Positions 61,600 through 64,000 of a stretch of 64,000 bases of DNA are shown here, piece by piece. The notes beneath the pieces were generated by a model. The model was not told the origin of the DNA, did not search any database, and saw nothing but the letters and a program-made list of their open reading frames with translations. A program made the position numbers and the translations under genes. This DNA comes from Pagrus major (taxonomy: Eukaryota > Chordata > Actinopteri > Spariformes > Sparidae), in contig NC_133237.1 in the NCBI RefSeq assembly GCF_040436345.1, positions 25,735,749-25,799,748 of the forward strand, written 5' to 3'. The number at the start of each line of letters is the position of its first letter. The stretch's first letter is position 1.

Positions 61600-61600
<1 letters not shown>
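59731..61600. other. intergenic DNA, no gene seen
   Basis: A GCTA/GTTAGC-rich part lies at 60090-60440, a C run plus CA run at 60786-60822. Open frames near 60706-61092 on both strands are overlapping and have no known product. Confidence 0.4.

Positions 61601-61601
<1 letters not shown>

Positions 61602-61634
<33 letters not shown>
61602..61634. repeat. (GT)n microsatellite
   Basis: About 16 GT units. Confidence 0.95.
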
Positions 61635-62811
61635 TGTTTGGCATCTGTATGCTTCTGAACCGATCAACCTTTTAAATTTTTTCTTGTAGTTTTATGACTG
61701 AATGCTCAAGGACCTCTCATGCTTGCAGTGATTTTGTAAAAACCTAAAAACCTGTTCATGTTCAGGCTCATTTACGCCCAACGCCCAATTTTATGTGAGT
61801 TTTTGAGTAGTTTTAAACATCTGTATGATCTTATTGTGCCTGGGCACAGAGACAAACAGTTACTATAGAACAGTTCGAAGGAAATTGGACAGGAATTAAA
61901 TGCGAGGTGGACGGTGGTGAAGGAAAACTGGAGGTCCGTCCAAGACCGATTTGACTTTTAGCGGCGCCATCTAGTGGTTGTATTTCTCAAAATCGAAGTA
62001 TGTGGGTCTTGACGGTTGTGTAAAGGGAGCAAAAATGAACCGTTGGTGTTGGCGGATTGTTCGGCTGACACCTGCCCCCGGACACACCTGGCAGAGATCC
62101 TGATTTTCGTTCTACTGAGTGCACTCTTCTAGTTTGAACACGAACTCGGTCGTCAATAGCTTGTCAACATTTCAGTTGTCTAAACTTGAAAATATACTCT
62201 GTGATTCTCTTGTAAAGAACTTAATACTGTATCTTAGTCCCTTTAACACCAGCTCTTAAAGTTAAGTCATTCGGTGACTTAAGGATTCCAGTAAAAAGAG
62301 ACTTGAACTTCCTCAGACTTCGTTCATAGCCAACAGTGACCTCATTCTGTTCTAGCGTGTGTCAGAAGTCCAACCAACAAAGCCATACTTATTAATGGAT
62401 AATTCTGCCTTTCTTAGATTTGTTTCAGATTAAGCAACCTTTGTACCTAAGTCATATCCCACCGGTCACACTGATCTTTCACTGGGTTGCATCCAGATCA
62501 AAACTGCTTCAACGGGAAATGCTCACAATGATGTTACAAGACTATTTGTTTGCCAATCTTCTGCGTGCATGATCACAGTCTTTCATTATCTTCTGCACAG
62601 TTTCTCTAATCATACTTGGCCACATGTGGGAATAACCTGCTGAGAAGTGTCTCGTTAATTGTATTTTACTAATATAATATTCGTACTGCAAGAAAGATGG
62701 ATATGAATCACCACTGAACGTAACTCAGGTAAGTGGGTTGTATGAATGACCGATGGTTCATACTTTTCCCTGTTTGCAGTTATGACACATCGCGCCTCAC
62801 AGATCAGGATT
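61635..62811. other. intergenic DNA, no gene seen
   Basis: Nothing is recognised with confidence; the phrase 'ggcgccatctagtggttgta' near 61964 is one often found in teleost repeats. Confidence 0.4.
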
Positions 62812-63005
62812 CAATATGTGGACACCTGAACATTACAACCAGATGTGATGGTTGAACATGTCATTCCCAAAAAATTGGGAATTAACTCCACTCCTCTGGT
62901 TTCAAGCTTTCCACCAGATGTTGAACCTGGCTGCAGGGATTTTCTCCCATTAGGCCACAAGAGCGTGAGTGAGGCCCAACACGTCCAGAGGTGTTGGATG
63001 AGGTG
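62812..63005 (-). mobile_element. Tc1/mariner-type transposon relic (C-terminal end of transposase and terminal part)
   Basis: On the minus strand the region reads, across shifted frames, as the end of a Tc1-like transposase: a remnant of the family's ALxxxWxxIPxxxxxxLVESLPRR ending is visible (HLVESLKPEEW), followed by the non-coding 3' part with 'caaccatcacatctggttgt' plus 'aatgttcaggtgtccaca'. The N-terminal and DDE catalytic parts are absent, so it is inactive. The terminal sequence is one I know from abundant teleost Tc1-type elements. Confidence 0.72.
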
Positions 63006-63149
63006 GAGGTAAACCAGCGTTCGATAAGATGTTCGATCATTCTGTCGCTGAATGTCTCGAGTCGAGTCGTTAGAGTCGTTAGAATCAAACCAAAGAAACT
63101 GTTTAATGAAGCCAGATTTAGCCGCAATAAAAGAGGTCGGACAAATAAC
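63006..63149. other. spacer with short GAGTCGTTAGA repeats
   Basis: Three tandem GTCGTTAGA-like words at about 63058-63090 resemble the start of the following minisatellite. Confidence 0.4.
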
Positions 63150-63730
63150 ATCGTTTTTCAAGTCACAAGTAAGTCAAGTGTTGGCTATAAAGTCCCAAGT
63201 CACAACCCAAATTGGGACCAACCAGTCCTACTTCGAGACTAACAGGTCCCAAGTCAAGAACAACAAGTCCTATATCAAGAGCAAAAAGTGAGACCTACAA
63301 GTTCAGACTAGTCATAAAAGTCGAGATGAATAAGAAAATACCAACAGTTTCCAAGTCAAGATTAACATGTAAAGGTCGACAAAACCCAAGAAAAGACCAA
63401 CAAGTCCAAAGAGAAGACCAACAAGTCTCAAGTCAAGACTAACATGTAAAGGTCGACAAAACCCAAGTCAAGATCAACAAGTCAATACCAACATTTCCAA
63501 AATCAAGTCCCAAGACAAGACCAACAAGTCCCAAGACAAAACCAACAAGTCTCAAGTCAAGATCAACAAAATCCAAGTCACGTCTAACAAGTCAGGACCA
63601 ACATTTCCCAAATCAAGTCCCAAGTCGAGACCAACAAGTCCTTAGTCAAGACCTTCAAATCCGAGGGCATCACAACAAGTCCTAGGATTTACATTTCAAG
63701 TCCTAAACAAGTCAATATGTTCTCTTCCCC
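63150..63730 (+). repeat. degenerate minisatellite, unit ~21 bp (ACCAACAAGTCCCAAGTCAAG)
   Basis: For nearly 580 bases the sequence is built of variants of CAAGTCCCAAGTCAAGACCAA. Higher-order copies are visible: 'taacatgtaaaggtcgacaa' plus 'aacccaag' occurs near 63363 and 63439, and 'caacatttcc' plus a-rich plus 'aatcaagtcccaag' near 63489 and 63600. It ends close to 'cgactcgagtcatgtgatg' at about 63778, which I recognise as the end of a teleost AAGTC-type repeat. The open frames here (63052-63291, 63212-63442) are artefacts. Confidence 0.85.
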
Positions 63731-64000
63731 AACTTTTCATGCCATTTTGGATGAAAGTCTAAAGTCAACTCGATCACGACTCGAGTCATGTGATGCACGC
63801 CTGCAGCTCTGTCTATAACTACAGCTATCATCCATGTTCAGTTCTCTCCTCATACATTCACCTACTGTGGGAGCATTGACATTTATAAGCCAAGTGAAGT
63901 TAGCTGTGGTGGATAATCACTCCTTCTCTGATTGCAGCAGTCATTCCCTCACCGAGAGCTGCCGTGGCTCGACACCAATAACTTCAATCAACCGAACATT
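63731..64000. other. window end, nothing recognised beyond the repeat edge
   Basis: Apart from the CGACTCGAGTCATG edge at about 63778, no feature is supported. Confidence 0.4.

Noticed and set aside
63150..63730. CRISPR-like array
   Set aside because: Units are degenerate and contiguous without unique spacers, and the DNA is vertebrate; it is a minisatellite.

Overview
The window looks like genomic DNA from a ray-finned (teleost) fish. The coding content is vertebrate: introns with GT-AG borders, a FoxK2 forkhead gene, a PIRT-like gene and TMEM238-family genes. The non-coding part is filled with interspersed repeats that I recognise from teleost genomes, plus CA, CT and TCTG microsatellites. 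Family names rest on recalled sequences; no search was run.

Layout. From 1 to about 12.8 kb, three small membrane-protein genes lie head to tail on the plus strand: a pirt-like gene (1229-1636), a TMEM238-family gene of 178 residues (4148-4684) and a short TMEM238L-like gene of 77 residues (8037-8270). From 12.84 to 28.65 kb there is a complete foxk2 gene: a promoter region with two inverted CCAAT boxes, nine coding exons giving a 611-residue protein (FHA domain in exons 1-2, forkhead domain in exons 4-5), a 3' UTR of about 1.4 kb, and a poly(A) signal at 28631. All eight introns have GT-AG borders and the reading frame closes exactly.

From 28.65 kb to 64 kb I found no convincing protein-coding gene. 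This 35 kb holds decayed mobile elements (a LINE reverse-transcriptase relic at 54.1-54.7 kb, a Tc1/mariner transposase relic at 62.8-63.0 kb), local duplications (31 kb, 37.7-38.4 kb, 58.9-59.7 kb), a degenerate minisatellite at 63.15-63.73 kb, microsatellites, hairpins, and a few AT-rich stretches that could be conserved regulatory elements.

How the genes relate. PIRT is a two-pass regulator of TRP channels that binds phosphoinositides, and TMEM238 and TMEM238L are poorly characterised two-pass proteins. As I recall, pirt and tmem238l are also neighbours in mammals, so this is an old linkage. FoxK2 is a nuclear transcription factor with no known functional link to them. I found no clearly new gene system. 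The best leads are a foxk2 intron that can be read through in frame, the two tandem TMEM238-family genes, and the unusual tandem and inverted local duplications downstream of foxk2.
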